Of a stretch of 64,000 nucleotides of DNA, positions 52,371 through 61,615 are shown piece after piece. This stretch comes from Nocardia iowensis. Its GTDB lineage: Bacteria > Actinomycetota > Actinomycetes > Mycobacteriales > Mycobacteriaceae. The stretch lies in the NCBI RefSeq assembly GCF_019222765.1, contig NZ_CP078145.1, positions 2,170,001 through 2,234,000 on the forward strand, read 5' to 3'. Each line of letters opens with the position of its first letter. Position 1 is the first letter of the stretch. Below the pieces are notes generated by a model. The model saw nothing but the letters and a program-made list of their open reading frames with translations. It did no database searches and had not been told where the DNA came from. The translations under genes were made by a program, and so were the position numbers.

Positions 52371-52580
52371 ATGTCCCCGGCACGACACATCACTCTCATC
52401 CACGAACCGGGCGAATTCGCCGAGGCGCGGGCAAACGAAAAGGCCGAAACTGCGCGACAGAGCGCGGTGGCCGCCCGCACGGTCGCCAGCTATTCGCAAA
52501 ACGCCGATGATTGCCAGTCCCTATTGGCGATGCTCGGCCTGGACGCACTCGCCGGCAAACAAGCCAGGGTCTGCGACTAA
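52371..52580 (+). CDS. Small hypothetical protein
   Basis: Protein of 69 aa, MSPARHITLIHEPGEFAEAR at the start, predicted mostly helical and Ala-rich (KAETARQSAVAARTVASYSQ), ending ARVCD. AAGGAG lies five bases before the ATG, giving good initiation signals. No family recognised. A perfect dyad ~100 bp upstream could regulate it. It abuts a decayed AraC fragment on the other strand. Confidence 0.6.
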   Translation: MSPARHITLIHEPGEFAEARANEKAETARQSAVAARTVASYSQNADDCQSLLAMLGLDALAGKQARVCD

Positions 52581-52712
52581 CACACCTCCCCGTCGGCGAG
52601 CGCCAGTCGCCGCCACTCGCGGGGCAGCCCGTACGCGGTGCGCAAGCGCCAAGCGAAATGCGACGGGTCACGAAAACTACAGCGCCGCGCGATTATTGCG
52701 ATCGTGCGGTGT
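52577..52712 (-). pseudogene. C-terminal fragment of an AraC-family regulator
   Basis: About 43 residues read RTIAIIARRCSFRDPSHFAW, then RLRTAYGLPREWRRLALADG and EVC, which is the second helix-turn-helix of AraC-type regulators (IAxxxGFxDxSHFxRxFRxxYGxxPxxWR). The upstream part of the frame is not AraC-like, so only the extreme C-terminus remains. Confidence 0.75.
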
Positions 52713-52822
52713 CTGCGGTCTGGATGCGTCTGGACCCTCTTCCGGTCGCTGGTTGATGGTCCACTGCTAGTGGCTGTCAGCGGCCGTCGCGCGGATCTGT
52801 ACAGCTGACGCACCGATACGTT

Positions 52823-53569
52823 GTGCTCGATCCGAGGTTCGGGTCGGTCGGCCGCACGCCCCGTCGTGTTCATCCATGGACTGTGGATGCACAGCAGCAG
52901 GGGGCTTCGTGGCTCGACCGGTTCGACCGCGCGGGATACAACACGTTCGCACCGGGCTGGCCCGGCGACGCCGACACCGCCGACGCCACCCGTGGTGATA
53001 GGCCACTCCTTCGGCGGTCGATCGCGCAGCAACTCCTCGGCTCCGGCCTCGCCAGTGCGGGTGTCGCGATCGCGCCCGCCCAGTTCCGTGGTGTTTTCAC
53101 GTTGCCGCTCGCGCAGGTGCGCAGCGCGCTCCCGGTGCTCAGCAGGCCATGGCTGCGCACGCAAAGACGTGGTCGCACACGCCGGAGAGCTATCACCGCT
53201 TCTTCGCCAAGCGAGATCCCGCGCCGGGAATCCGACAATCTGTTCGCCACGCAACAGCATCCCCGCCCCCGCCAGCCCATCTTTCAAGCGGGCGTGGCCA
53301 ATTTCGCGCCGCATAGCGAGGCGAGTGTCGACACCAAGAGCGCCCGCGGGCCGCTGCTGTTGCTGGCGGGCGGTCGCGATCGCACCGTGCCGGAGGCAAC
53401 TGTGCACTCCGCGTACCGGATTCAGCCTAAGAACCTTGGCGTCACCGAGCTCACCGTCTTCAGCGATCGTGGCCACGCCATGCCTGTCGACCTCGGTTGG
53501 CGCGAAGTCGCTGACACGGCACTGGATTTCCTCGCTGAGCAGAATTTAGGTCCGCAACTTTTGCACTGA
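52823..53569 (+). pseudogene. Alpha/beta hydrolase, degraded by frameshifts and deletions
   Basis: Pieces of one alpha/beta hydrolase are spread over two frames. RPVVFIHGLWMHSS (oxyanion His-Gly) is near 52860, and SWLDRFDRAGYNTFAPGWPG follows in the other frame. PPVVIGHSFGG, with the nucleophile Ser, is near 52990, followed by VAIAPAQFRGVFTLPLAQVR. The C-terminal GPLLLLAGGRDRTVP and DRGHAMPVDLGWREVADTAL carry the catalytic Asp and His. The catalytic residues therefore survive, but no single frame holds them and internal segments are missing. A pseudogene beside the AraC fragment. Confidence 0.85.
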
Positions 53570-53735
53570 AGCGCAGCTGGTCCGTTCGCCCAGCAACACC
53601 CCATCGCGCTGGTCTCCGAGTCAAACCTGGTGCCACGACAGCGACGTCGGCGGCGGGCCGACCCCGAGCCTGCGAATACTCCACTCCCAGTTGGTCTCCC
53701 GACCGACCGCATCAATCGCACTGCATCCCAACGGT

Positions 53736-54050
53736 TTACGGCGAGACATTGCCTTTCGCCATTGCGGCTGAGTCGGATATGGCGCTATTGATGGCGTTGA
53801 TCAGGGCGCCGAGGACCTCTCCCTCGTAGATGTCGAGCACTTTGTCGGCGTCCAGATCAATGGAGCGGAGCAGGCCACGGCCATCGATCGTCACGCTGCC
53901 GAACTCGGTGCCCGCCCGACGGTCCACGACCCTGACCTCGTACAACCGGTCGGCCAGTGCGGACCCTCCGTCGAGGATGTTCTGCGCACTACGATTCCAG
54001 TCTCGATTCATTTCCTGGACGAGTGCGGAGATGCTGACGAGATCCGACAT
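53736..54050 (-). CDS. YbaB/EbfC-like small protein (1)
   Basis: Protein of 104 aa: helical N-terminus (VSISALVQEMNRDWNRSAQN), central beta-strands (EFGSVTIDGRGLLRSIDLDA), C-terminal helix (LGALINAINSAISDSAAMA). This is the YbaB/EbfC nucleoid-protein-like layout seen in Nocardia and mycobacterial ESX-linked proteins. GAGGG lies five bases before ATG. It follows a second YbaB-like gene by 12 bp and is probably co-transcribed with it. Confidence 0.72.
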   Translation of the reverse strand: MSDLVSISALVQEMNRDWNRSAQNILDGGSALADRLYEVRVVDRRAGTEFGSVTIDGRGLLRSIDLDADKVLDIYEGEVLGALINAINSAISDSAAMAKGNVSP

Positions 54051-54062
54051 ACGAGCCCTCTT

Positions 54063-54440
54063 TCACAGGCTGGCGGGATGGTGCTCGAAGGCTTCGGGGA
54101 ATTCTTTGCGCAGCACGTCGATGGCTGCCTCCGCCGCACTGCGCCGGGCGCTGTTGACTGCTGCCACGATCGCCCGGCAGGTCTCAGCCAGGGCGTTGCT
54201 CGTTTCCGACCACGCCGCCTCGGTAGCGCCGCCGAATCCGAGGGAACAATCGGTGAGCCCGCGTGGCAGCTCGATCGCCAGAACTCGTCCGTCGGCCGAG
54301 ACGGTCACATGCGCACTGCCGTCGCCTGCTTCGTACGTCCAGCCGTCGATCTCTGCCATGGCTGCGCGTACCCGGGCGCGCAGTGCCTCGACCTGGTCCT
54401 CTTCTTCGCTGAATAGGTCTCGAACATCGCCTATCACCAA
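54063..54440 (-). CDS. YbaB/EbfC-like small protein (2)
   Basis: Protein of 125 aa with the same fold order as its neighbour: a helix rich in Glu/Arg (SEEEDQVEALRARVRAAMAE), strands (SAHVTVSADGRVLAIELPRG), and a long helix (AETCRAIVAAVNSARRSAAE). TTG 54440 or GTG 54437 are the possible starts. Such pairs in Nocardia often accompany WXG100-type secretion genes, but none is adjacent here. DNA or partner-protein binding is inferred from the family only. Confidence 0.7.
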   Translation of the reverse strand: MVIGDVRDLFSEEEDQVEALRARVRAAMAEIDGWTYEAGDGSAHVTVSADGRVLAIELPRGLTDCSLGFGGATEAAWSETSNALAETCRAIVAAVNSARRSAAEAAIDVLRKEFPEAFEHHPASL

Positions 54441-54762
54441 TTCGGTAACCCCCCGCGGGTTGTGGTTGTTATTGAATGATTACTCGATCAAACAGCATTC
54501 GCTCGAGGTGCAGATCAGCGAAGCTGCCGATCGACAGGTGCGGGCATCGTTGCCCGGACCGCCGATGTTCATGGCGTTGGTTTGCTGCCGGAGTGCGCGG
54601 AGCCGACCGATCACGCCGTGATCCGCTGTGGCAGTGAGCTGTGTAGCGGATGGCCGGTTCGGTGAGCGGACCGCCTGCGGCAGAACGACTTTCGCCGACG
54701 AGGTTGCATGACATGATTGTTTCGAGGATTTCCCCGGTATTCAACTCGACTTTGAGGCGACC
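54441..54762. other. Divergent intergenic region
   Basis: 322 bp between the YbaB-like operon and a TetR gene. It is AT-richer than its surroundings near 54465-54500 (TTATTGAATGATTACTCGATC), which may contain promoters for the minus-strand pair. No ORF supported. Confidence 0.4.
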
Positions 54763-55479
54763 GTGTCCACACCCCGTAAACAGCCCCGTCAGCAGCGCTC
54801 ACAGTTCACCTTCGAGGCGATCTTGGATGCGGCTGCTCGACTTTTCGAGCGCGACGGGTACAAGAACACCACCACAAACAAGATCGCCGAGCTGGCCGGG
54901 GTGTCCATCGGGACGCTGTATCACTACATCCCGAACAAGGATGCGCTGCTGTACGCGCTGGACGAACGCCACCTGCGGCACAACATGGACGCGCTGATGG
55001 CGCAATTCGCCATCCTGCGCAGCGACGATCCGCCGCTGGCCGACACCGTTCGCCAGATAGTCACCGGTTTGGCCTACGGGCACCGCGACGAGAAGCACCT
55101 GAACCGGATGCTGTTCCTACAGGCTCATCGCACCCCGGACATCATGCGCCGCATGCGGGACCTCGAAGACGTCCTCGCCACCGAGGTCGAATACCACCTC
55201 CGCCGAATGAACGTCGGCGGCCCGGACCCCTACCTCACCGCCCTGCTAGTCGTCCAAGCCGTCGGTGCCCAAATCCACGGCGCCATCATCGAACCACCTC
55301 CCGGCCGCACCATGGAGGACTGCATCGACACCGTAGTCGACATGTGGGTCCGCGCCCTCGAAACCACCAGCGCCCCACCCCGCTCCGACCAGCCCCAAGC
55401 TGCCTCGCGCCCCACACCAGCCGAGGCCAACCGGCGCCAGCCGAACACGGCCACGAGCTCGACACCCGCCTGCCCGTAG
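54763..55479 (+). CDS. TetR family transcriptional regulator
   Basis: Protein of 238 aa. TetR HTH at residues 14-60 (FEAILDAAARLFERDGYKNT, TTNKIAELAGVSIGTLYHYI, PNKDALLYAL), then a ligand-binding domain. The last 30 residues are Pro/Ala/Thr-rich, and the DNA encoding them is part of a local duplication (see 55475-55785), so the original C-terminus may have been altered. GAGG precedes GTG 54763 by five bases. Target unknown. Confidence 0.87.
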   Translation: MSTPRKQPRQQRSQFTFEAILDAAARLFERDGYKNTTTNKIAELAGVSIGTLYHYIPNKDALLYALDERHLRHNMDALMAQFAILRSDDPPLADTVRQIVTGLAYGHRDEKHLNRMLFLQAHRTPDIMRRMRDLEDVLATEVEYHLRRMNVGGPDPYLTALLVVQAVGAQIHGAIIEPPPGRTMEDCIDTVVDMWVRALETTSAPPRSDQPQAASRPTPAEANRRQPNTATSSTPACP

Positions 55480-55785
55480 TCACAGACCTTGGGTGCGGGT
55501 CCCAGGCCCTCTGCCCTCTGTGAGCCGCGCGAAAGGTCTGTGAAACCTTGCTGTCGACGTGGACCATGCGCACGGCGGCGGTGCGAGGCTGCGGGTGGCC
55601 CCCAGTTCGACACCCGCTCCACCCCCACCGTGATCAGTCGCCGGTGGCCTCGAGCTCGGCACCTGCCTAGTCCTCTGTCCGCTGGTGGTCGCAGACCATC
55701 GGCACGGCTCACAGGCCTTCTACCCTCTGTGGACCGTGCGGAAGGTCTGTGGGGTGTGGGCTTTGGCGTGGAGCGTGCACACGGC
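55475..55785. repeat. Direct repeat of ~102 bp in two copies
   Basis: Copy 1 at 55475-55576 and copy 2 at 55685-55785 share CAGGCC(C/T)TCT(G/A)CCCTCTGTG, AAGGTCTGTG, GACGTGGA and GCGCACGGC-like blocks. Similarity extends further upstream (GAGCTCGACACCCGCCTG versus GAGCTCGGCACCTGCCTAG), so about 210 bp was duplicated in tandem, including the 3' end of the TetR gene. The remainder to 55981 holds nothing else recognised. Confidence 0.7.
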
Positions 55786-55981
55786 TCGAGTGGCGCGCCG
55801 TTCCATCTCGATCGAAGTCGAGTCTTTTGCGGCGCCGAAGGCGGTGTAGGCGTGCTGGTGCGGCTCGACGAAGTGTGCGCCGCACCCATGGGTCGGGTCG
55901 AGTTGGGAGCAACGCTCCGATCGAGTTCTCGATGACCGCCGATGTGATCGGCACCTGACGGCGCAAGGCGCATAATTCGGT

Positions 55982-56758
55982 GTGATCACTAATGGGGATA
56001 GTGCGGCTCGGGCGGGGGACGATGCCGGGAGCGATTGGGGGCGAGAGGGATTCGAGTTCTCCTGCCCGCATCCGGACGATGGCGGAGTCATCGATCTGCT
56101 GTACGCAGTCCGGCATGGACAGAGCGAATCGAACGTCGCGTTCGCCGCGAATGAGACGGTCGAGTCCGACGACATGGCCATCGCACTGACCGAGCTGGGT
56201 CGGCGGCAGGCGACTGCGGTCGGCGAGTGGTTCGCCGCCCTCGATGCAAACCAGTTCCCTGACCTGGTGCTTTGCTCCCCGTACCGGCGAGCGGTGCAGA
56301 CTTGGCAACTCGCCGAGCAGGAATTGCGCACGGCGAACCGAAAGCTGCCGTGCCACCGCGTCGACCACCGTCTCTACGACCGACACCGAGGTCAGCTCAA
56401 ACACCTGCCCCCTGCAGTCGTACGCGAGCGCTTCCCCGAGGAACTCGCGAAAGAAGCCCGCGACCCACTCGGCTATCGCCCACCCGAAGGCGAATCCTTC
56501 AAAGATGTCGCCGAACGATTGCGCGGCGTCGTGGCCGATCTCGAAACCGACCACCGCCACCGCCGGGTGCTGATAGTGGCGCATGACGCGATAGTGCTGT
56601 TCCTGCGCCAACTCATCGAAAAGCTCACCGACACAGAGGTTTTGGCGCTTGCCGAAGCTGGCCTCGCGGGCAACGGATCGATCACCAGCTGGCAGCGCGC
56701 GACCAACGGTTACCAACTGCTCACTTACGACCAGCGCACCCACCTGCCGGAAAATTGA
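55982..56758 (+). CDS. Histidine phosphatase (phosphoglycerate mutase-like) family protein
   Basis: Protein of 258 aa. Catalytic motif YAVRHGQSESN with His45, a second Arg in CSPYRRAVQTWQLAEQELR, PPEGESFKDVAERL, and the second His in IVAHDAIVLFLRQ (Asp replaces the usual Gly). The acid-donor region reads RLYDRHRGQLKHL. Substrate unknown; a broad sugar-phosphate or phosphoprotein phosphatase role is possible. GTG 55982; a ~35-residue acidic N-terminal extension precedes the domain. Confidence 0.87.
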   Translation: MITNGDSAARAGDDAGSDWGREGFEFSCPHPDDGGVIDLLYAVRHGQSESNVAFAANETVESDDMAIALTELGRRQATAVGEWFAALDANQFPDLVLCSPYRRAVQTWQLAEQELRTANRKLPCHRVDHRLYDRHRGQLKHLPPAVVRERFPEELAKEARDPLGYRPPEGESFKDVAERLRGVVADLETDHRHRRVLIVAHDAIVLFLRQLIEKLTDTEVLALAEAGLAGNGSITSWQRATNGYQLLTYDQRTHLPEN

Positions 56759-57011
56759 TGCGCCACTGAGAAGTTGGACACCATATCCCAACCGACACGA
56801 TCCGCGTTGATCCGGCCGCGCGCCGCCATATCGGTCGTGCCGCGATGTAGGCCGCGTCGCCATACGACCGCACCTCCATATCAGCGCCATATCAGCGGCA
56901 CTCGGCATCGTCGTGCACATCAGCCGTTCGACGCATCCAAACCCTCGGCGTCGTACGCGAAACCGAAAGGCAATCACATGTCGCACCCGCCCATGGAAGG
57001 ACACCCGTGCC

Positions 57012-57281
57012 AACCATCCAGGCGGCGGCCTCGCATCTTCGGTCGCGGACCAACTCCGCTGGGCCCGCTTCCATCTCGGCGACGGCCGAACAGCAGACGG
57101 TATCGAATTGCTGCCCCGGGACTACCCGCCTTTCGGCATGGGCCTCCTACCCGGTGAGGGCGACGACTACATCCTCACCACCGGCGCCCTAGCCGGTCAA
57201 CGCGGCTTCTTCACCCACGACGCACACGGCACGATCACCGGCGTCGACCTCGCGGGCCGACTCTTCAATCGAGTCCCCTGA
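57012..57281 (+). pseudogene. Serine hydrolase (beta-lactamase-related) C-terminal remnant
   Basis: The frame reads HPGGGLASSVADQLRWARFH and LGDGRTADGIELLP, a conserved stretch from the middle of class C beta-lactamase-like serine hydrolases. It then jumps to PPFGMGLLPGEGDDYILTTG, ALAGQRGFFTHDAHGTITGV and DLAGRLFNRVP, which is the C-terminal domain of the same family. The SxxK and YxN catalytic parts are absent, and the upstream sequence is non-coding. Decayed gene. Confidence 0.72.
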
Positions 57282-57322
57282 AGCGGTCCACGAAGCGCGA
57301 TCAATGCTTTTCGTGGACCGCT
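57282..57322. terminator. Bidirectional terminator hairpin
   Basis: AGCGGTCCACGAA (57282-57294) pairs perfectly with TTCGTGGACCGCT (57310-57322) over a 15-base loop; CATCTTTC follows on the plus strand. It lies between the hydrolase remnant and the convergent XRE gene, directly at the stop codon of the latter. Confidence 0.75.
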
Positions 57323-58599
57323 CATCTTTCAAAGATGTTGTCTCGCATAGCAGGTGGGAGCCGGACAACTAGCTGCGAGACCTGCCGACGGACCTGACCA
57401 ACCCGCAGTTCCGGCGACAACGACTGCCAGACCTGACGAATCGTCTCCCGAGCATGGTCCAATTCGCCTCTGCGGATGAACACCGCGGCCATATCGAGAT
57501 CGAGAAGTGCGCGGCCGACCTGATCCTTCTCGGCCATCGGTAGTTCGAGCATCCGTTGCCGGATCGACTCGGCCGCGCGCCAGTCGCCGACGGAACTGAG
57601 TGCGTGCGACTGGTGCCAGCGCAGGATGTATTCGGAGGTGCCGAGATTGTCGTCGGTCGTGGCGGTGGCGGGCAGCGCGGCGAACATCCGCTCGGCGGCG
57701 GTGACCGCGTCCAGCGCATCCCGCCGCCGTCCGATCCGGGCCTGAATACCCGCCTCGGCAAGTAGCCCGAAGACCCCCGCCGGTGTCGGCGACGGGCCAC
57801 TGGCCGCCTGGGCCGCACGTGCCGCGGCCAAGCCTTGGTCGAGCGCGTGCCGGTAGCACTCGTGCGTGTGCGCCATGTGCCCGTGCAACCAGGCCTCGAG
57901 TGCGGTGTCCCCGGCATGGCGGGCGGCACGGCGCGCCTTAGAGAACCACATGAAGGTGTCTTGCAGATCGGCGACGTCGTTCAGCCGAAAGGCGATGAGC
58001 CCGGCGAGGATCGCCTCGATGCGGTGCAGGCGCCGATGTAGGTCGGCGGAGTGGTCGGTCAACTTCAGCTGCTGGACCTGGGCCAGGTCACGCATCCGTG
58101 CCGGAATGTATTCCGATGGGGGAAGGACGTAGACGAGGTAGCCGCAGAGTTCGAGGCTCTCCTCCAGTACGCGAACGGTTTCCAGCGCCGTGAAGTCGCT
58201 GCGCGGGGTGGTCGGGGCGAGCAGGCGGCTCCGTGGCGCGATCGGCGGGGATTCGTCCTCGGTGTAGTCGTGCCCGTAGCCGAGTCGGTCCGGCCGGGTG
58301 CGGTACAACCGGCACAGCGCGTCGAGGAACTGATACGTCGGCATGTCGAGACCGGTCTCCCAACGGGACACGCTTTGATGCGATAACCCGCGGCACGACG
58401 ACCCCTCGGCACTGACGATCTGCTGCAACCGCTGGGCGACATCGACGAGGGTGAACCCGTGCGCGATCCGATGAGCTCGGAGCAACGACACTCCACAATG
58501 CGACCGGACCGCGTGGACCGTCTCCCACGTCGTCCCGCCCGCGGCCGCATACTCCCGCACGACTCGTCTGCCGCACGCGATGCTGTGCTGGCTCCCCAC
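57322..58599 (-). CDS. XRE family regulator with TPR-like C-terminal domain
   Basis: Protein of 425 aa. HTH at about residues 38-105 (LLRAHRIAHGFTLVDVAQRL, GLSHQSVSRWETGLDMPTYQ). The rest is helical with TPR-like repeats (RRAARHAGDTALEAWLHGHM, IQARIGRRRDALDAVTAAER, ALLDLDMAAVFIRRGELDHA), as in actinobacterial regulators that bind peptides or other small signals. GTG 58599 with GGAG six bases upstream. It is divergent from a 97-aa membrane protein. Confidence 0.85.
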   Translation of the reverse strand: MGSQHSIACGRRVVREYAAAGGTTWETVHAVRSHCGVSLLRAHRIAHGFTLVDVAQRLQQIVSAEGSSCRGLSHQSVSRWETGLDMPTYQFLDALCRLYRTRPDRLGYGHDYTEDESPPIAPRSRLLAPTTPRSDFTALETVRVLEESLELCGYLVYVLPPSEYIPARMRDLAQVQQLKLTDHSADLHRRLHRIEAILAGLIAFRLNDVADLQDTFMWFSKARRAARHAGDTALEAWLHGHMAHTHECYRHALDQGLAAARAAQAASGPSPTPAGVFGLLAEAGIQARIGRRRDALDAVTAAERMFAALPATATTDDNLGTSEYILRWHQSHALSSVGDWRAAESIRQRMLELPMAEKDQVGRALLDLDMAAVFIRRGELDHARETIRQVWQSLSPELRVGQVRRQVSQLVVRLPPAMRDNIFER

Positions 58600-58777
58600 G
58601 ACATCTCCAGGTCACTGGTGATTTCCTTGGCGGACACGCGGATGGATCTGCGTGACCCGCGCTCTTGACGGTATCCGTACGCTGTGCTCACGTCCATAAA
58701 CAGGCAGTTCTGCGCGCGAGGCGTGCAAGGACGGGGCATTGCTGGCTACGGCGGGACGGCGGGACCACGCTGGGGGC

Positions 58778-59071
58778 ATGAGAAAAATAGTCATCGTCGG
58801 AAGGACTCCGGCGAACCCGGTGCATTATGCCGCCGAGGATGACCACGTGTCACTCGCCCACCAGGCGATACACGTGCTGACCCCGATCGCGACCGGAATC
58901 ACCGCGCTGGCCACATTCGTCACTTGCGCATCGGCAATGAACATCGGCACCGTGTCGGTGTTGGCCGCCGCGTGGGTACTGGCCGGCTGGCTGGCGCGCG
59001 GGCGACGCTGTCATTGCCGCGAGGATCGCAGGCACACTCGGATATGCGAGACCGCAGGGGGTTCCGCCTAG
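58778..59071 (+). CDS. Small membrane protein
   Basis: Protein of 97 aa (MRKIVIVGRTPANPVHYAAE ...). Two membrane helices at about 28-50 and 52-72 (TPIATGITALATFVTCASAM, TVSVLAAAWVLAGWLARG), then a Cys/His/Arg-rich tail (RCHCREDRRHTRICETAG) that could bind metal or an interacting protein. No known family. It is divergent from the XRE gene and may be its target. Confidence 0.6.
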   Translation: MRKIVIVGRTPANPVHYAAEDDHVSLAHQAIHVLTPIATGITALATFVTCASAMNIGTVSVLAAAWVLAGWLARGRRCHCREDRRHTRICETAGGSA

Positions 59072-59210
59072 TCGCAGACCCGGTAACCAGGGCAAACTCG
59101 GACCCGTGATGCCGCGGAAAGTTCCGTTCAGGCCCATATCGTTGTAGCGCGCGGCGAGCCGCGAAAAAATACCCGGGAGTACGGAACCGGGTGTCGGTCA
59201 TATCGGTAAT

Positions 59211-60368
59211 GTGAGCGACATCAACGGGTCCGAGATCGTACAAAGCAGACATTCAACTGACCTGCGCGGTATCGGAGCGCTGGTTCTGCTCACCGCGTCA
59301 TTTGCCATGCTCACGGTGTTGTCGCGCTATCTCGCCGGTGGTTTCACCGTCGCTCAGCAGGTCTATCTGCGGACCGGTGTGGCGTTCTTGCTGGCGCTCG
59401 CCGTATTCAGCCGGTGGATTCGCTGGCGCACCGTGCTTCGGGTAGGCGTGCGGGAATGGTCCGTGATCGTGGGACGTACCGTGCTGCTGTACGTAATCGG
59501 CACCACATTGTTCGCAAAGGCCACGACAATGACGACGGTGAGCGATATTTCCTTCATCGCCGCCCTGCCCCTGGTCTCCGCGCTCGGGATGCTGATGCGC
59601 AGCGTGCGCGTCACCGCTGTCCGGATCGTGTTCGTCGGGGGATCGGCGGTGGGCGTGGCGATCCTGTCGGGATTCGGGGGGAGTGCATCGAGTGCGTTGA
59701 ACTATGGCAACCTCGTCGCGCTGGTCGCCATGGTGGCAATTTCGTTGAGTTACCTTGGCCGCGAATGGCATAACGGTGTACTGAACAATCATGAGCTCAC
59801 CGCCTTGACCCTCGGCGTCGGAGCTTTGGGCGTGGCGTTCACTTCCGTTGTGCAAAGGGACGGACTACCGCGAATTCCGGAGCAACTGCCGCCGCACACT
59901 TCAGCGGGAATGCTGTGGGCCGCAATCGGTATCGCCGGTGTACTCAGCGTGGTGAACGTCTTCCTCATCAATTACGCCTTCGAGCATGTGGATCCGGTAC
60001 CCGGCGGCAACATGCTGACCCTCGAATGCGTATGGGGTTTGTTGTTCGGGTTGTGCTTCTTCGGCCAGGTGCCGACGTGGAGCGGGATCGTCGGTGGGGC
60101 ACTGATCGTGCTGTGCGCGTTGGCGCTCAACGTGATCGACGGGCACACAGCCGAGGAGGCGGAGGAGCCCAGTGGTCGAAGACCACCGGAGTTCGCCGCA
60201 CCCAACACTGCCGAGCAGTCGCTGCCTGTCGTCCGGATGTACCTGCCGGAGGGCGCCGGTCTGCCGCGTTCGCAGCGGGAAGAGGAACTGGCAGCGGCTC
60301 AGTCGTGGATCGAGTCGTGGGTGAACGACGCTACGAACAGTCCGAGTCAGCGGACTCCGACGAGCTGA
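59211..60368 (+). CDS. EamA/DMT family transporter
   Basis: Protein of 385 aa with about ten membrane helices in two homologous halves, the drug/metabolite transporter layout (LLTASFAMLTVLSRYLAGGF ... LLYVIGTTLFAKATTMTTVS, SFIAALPLVSALGML; then LWAAIGIAGVLSVVNVFLIN and GNMLTLECVWGLLFGLCFFG). A soluble C-terminal tail of ~70 residues, Glu/Pro-rich, is unusual for the family. The substrate is unknown. GTG 59211 has no good Shine-Dalgarno sequence. Convergent with the EspG gene, 30 bp apart. Confidence 0.87.
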   Translation: MSDINGSEIVQSRHSTDLRGIGALVLLTASFAMLTVLSRYLAGGFTVAQQVYLRTGVAFLLALAVFSRWIRWRTVLRVGVREWSVIVGRTVLLYVIGTTLFAKATTMTTVSDISFIAALPLVSALGMLMRSVRVTAVRIVFVGGSAVGVAILSGFGGSASSALNYGNLVALVAMVAISLSYLGREWHNGVLNNHELTALTLGVGALGVAFTSVVQRDGLPRIPEQLPPHTSAGMLWAAIGIAGVLSVVNVFLINYAFEHVDPVPGGNMLTLECVWGLLFGLCFFGQVPTWSGIVGGALIVLCALALNVIDGHTAEEAEEPSGRRPPEFAAPNTAEQSLPVVRMYLPEGAGLPRSQREEELAAAQSWIESWVNDATNSPSQRTPTS

Positions 60369-60398
60369 CGGCGGAACCAGGTCCGTGGCGGCTGGTGG

Positions 60399-61181
60399 CT
60401 ACCAAGTTTCGGCGCTGGATTCTTGGAGGCGGGTCAGGGCGCGGGTTATCCAGGTGGTGAAGTGCGTGGTCAGGTCGGTGGGGGTGGTGGGGCGGACGGT
60501 GATGTGGGGGCCGCGGATTTCGGTGTAGCGGCCGTCGTCGGTGATGTCGTGCCATTGCAGGACATTCCAGGGTTGGGCGAGGGTGTGCAGCGGGGCGGCT
60601 ACGAGGACGGCGGTGCCGCCGCCGTCGGCGGGACGACCGAGGAGTCGCTGGTATTGCTCGCGCGGGGTTTGGCGGGCCACGTCTTCGAAGTAGCCATTGC
60701 TACGCGGTGTGAGATCGTCCGGGTGGAAGGTGGCCGGGGCCGCGCTGCCGGGCGTGCAGGCGGGCAGGGCCTGCACCAAACGGTTTGGGAGGCTGTCCGG
60801 GCGGAACATGCGCACGCGGATCGGGCCATGTTCGGTAGCGGTGCCCGCCTGCATGAGAGTGACGGCGTGATAAGGATTCCTCGCGCCGACAATCCGGTAC
60901 TCACGTAGATCGTCCCGGCCGGAACTGTTCTTGTGTTTGCAAGTGCCACCGAGGATTTCGATCCGCAACTCGGAGGTGCCGAGCGTGTGCAACGCCAGCT
61001 GAATCTCCTCAAACTCGTCAGCGCTATAGCGCTCCCGCACCGCACGTCGATGCGCCGCGAACTCATCACGCAAAGCGAACCGACTGGTGTAGCGCAGCGG
61101 ACCCGGGAACCGATCATGGGCATCGGAATACCAGAGCGCCGCGAAATCATCCGGTTCCCAAGTCCATTCAGCCATACCCAT
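60399..61181 (-). CDS. ESX secretion-associated protein EspG family
   Basis: Protein of 260 aa, MGMAEWTWEPDDFAALWYSD at the start, then SRFALRDEFAAHRRAVRERY, LRIEILGGTCKHKNSSGRDD and a C-terminal RGPHITVRPTTPTDLTTHFT. EspG proteins are cytosolic chaperones that bind PE-PPE dimers and keep PPE proteins soluble before type VII secretion. A PPE-like gene lies 435 bp upstream on the same strand. Start 61181 is chosen because GGAG lies eight bases upstream. Confidence 0.85.
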   Translation of the reverse strand: MGMAEWTWEPDDFAALWYSDAHDRFPGPLRYTSRFALRDEFAAHRRAVRERYSADEFEEIQLALHTLGTSELRIEILGGTCKHKNSSGRDDLREYRIVGARNPYHAVTLMQAGTATEHGPIRVRMFRPDSLPNRLVQALPACTPGSAAPATFHPDDLTPRSNGYFEDVARQTPREQYQRLLGRPADGGGTAVLVAAPLHTLAQPWNVLQWHDITDDGRYTEIRGPHITVRPTTPTDLTTHFTTWITRALTRLQESSAETW

Positions 61182-61615
61182 CCAATCTGCTCCATGTCGT
61201 ACTTTGCTGAGTGCCTGTGCGCCCCAACGCTCATGCGGCGCCGCTTTCGGCCCCGCACACAGGCGCCCCCATGCCAGGCCGTTCGCCACACGAATCGTCC
61301 CATCCGAATCCCGCCCACCCCAACGCCGCCGCGAGCGGCGAGGGGGACACGGCTGCGGCGATCCGTGGATTCTCGCGGCGTGTAGTCCCGTTCGGTGTTT
61401 GGCCGGGCAGCCTCAGCGGGTAGCTGGACGTGGCTGCGGAGCGATCGGTGCACGCACCGTGTGGTCCAGGTTGGTGTCGGTCGGTTGTGGGTGGGGCGGG
61501 GCGTGGCTGGGGGACGCGCTGGCTTGCTGCGTGAGGTCCCGTTCGGCGGGGCTGCGGAGGGATAATGGCCGTCGGCATCGGTTGGTAGTTGAGTTGGCGG
61601 GGGTGGGGCATGGGG
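61182..61615. other. Intergenic stretch with nothing identified
   Basis: 434 bp between the EspG gene and the PPE-like gene. No coding frame, hairpin or repeat that I can support. It may hold the EspG promoter. Confidence 0.5.
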
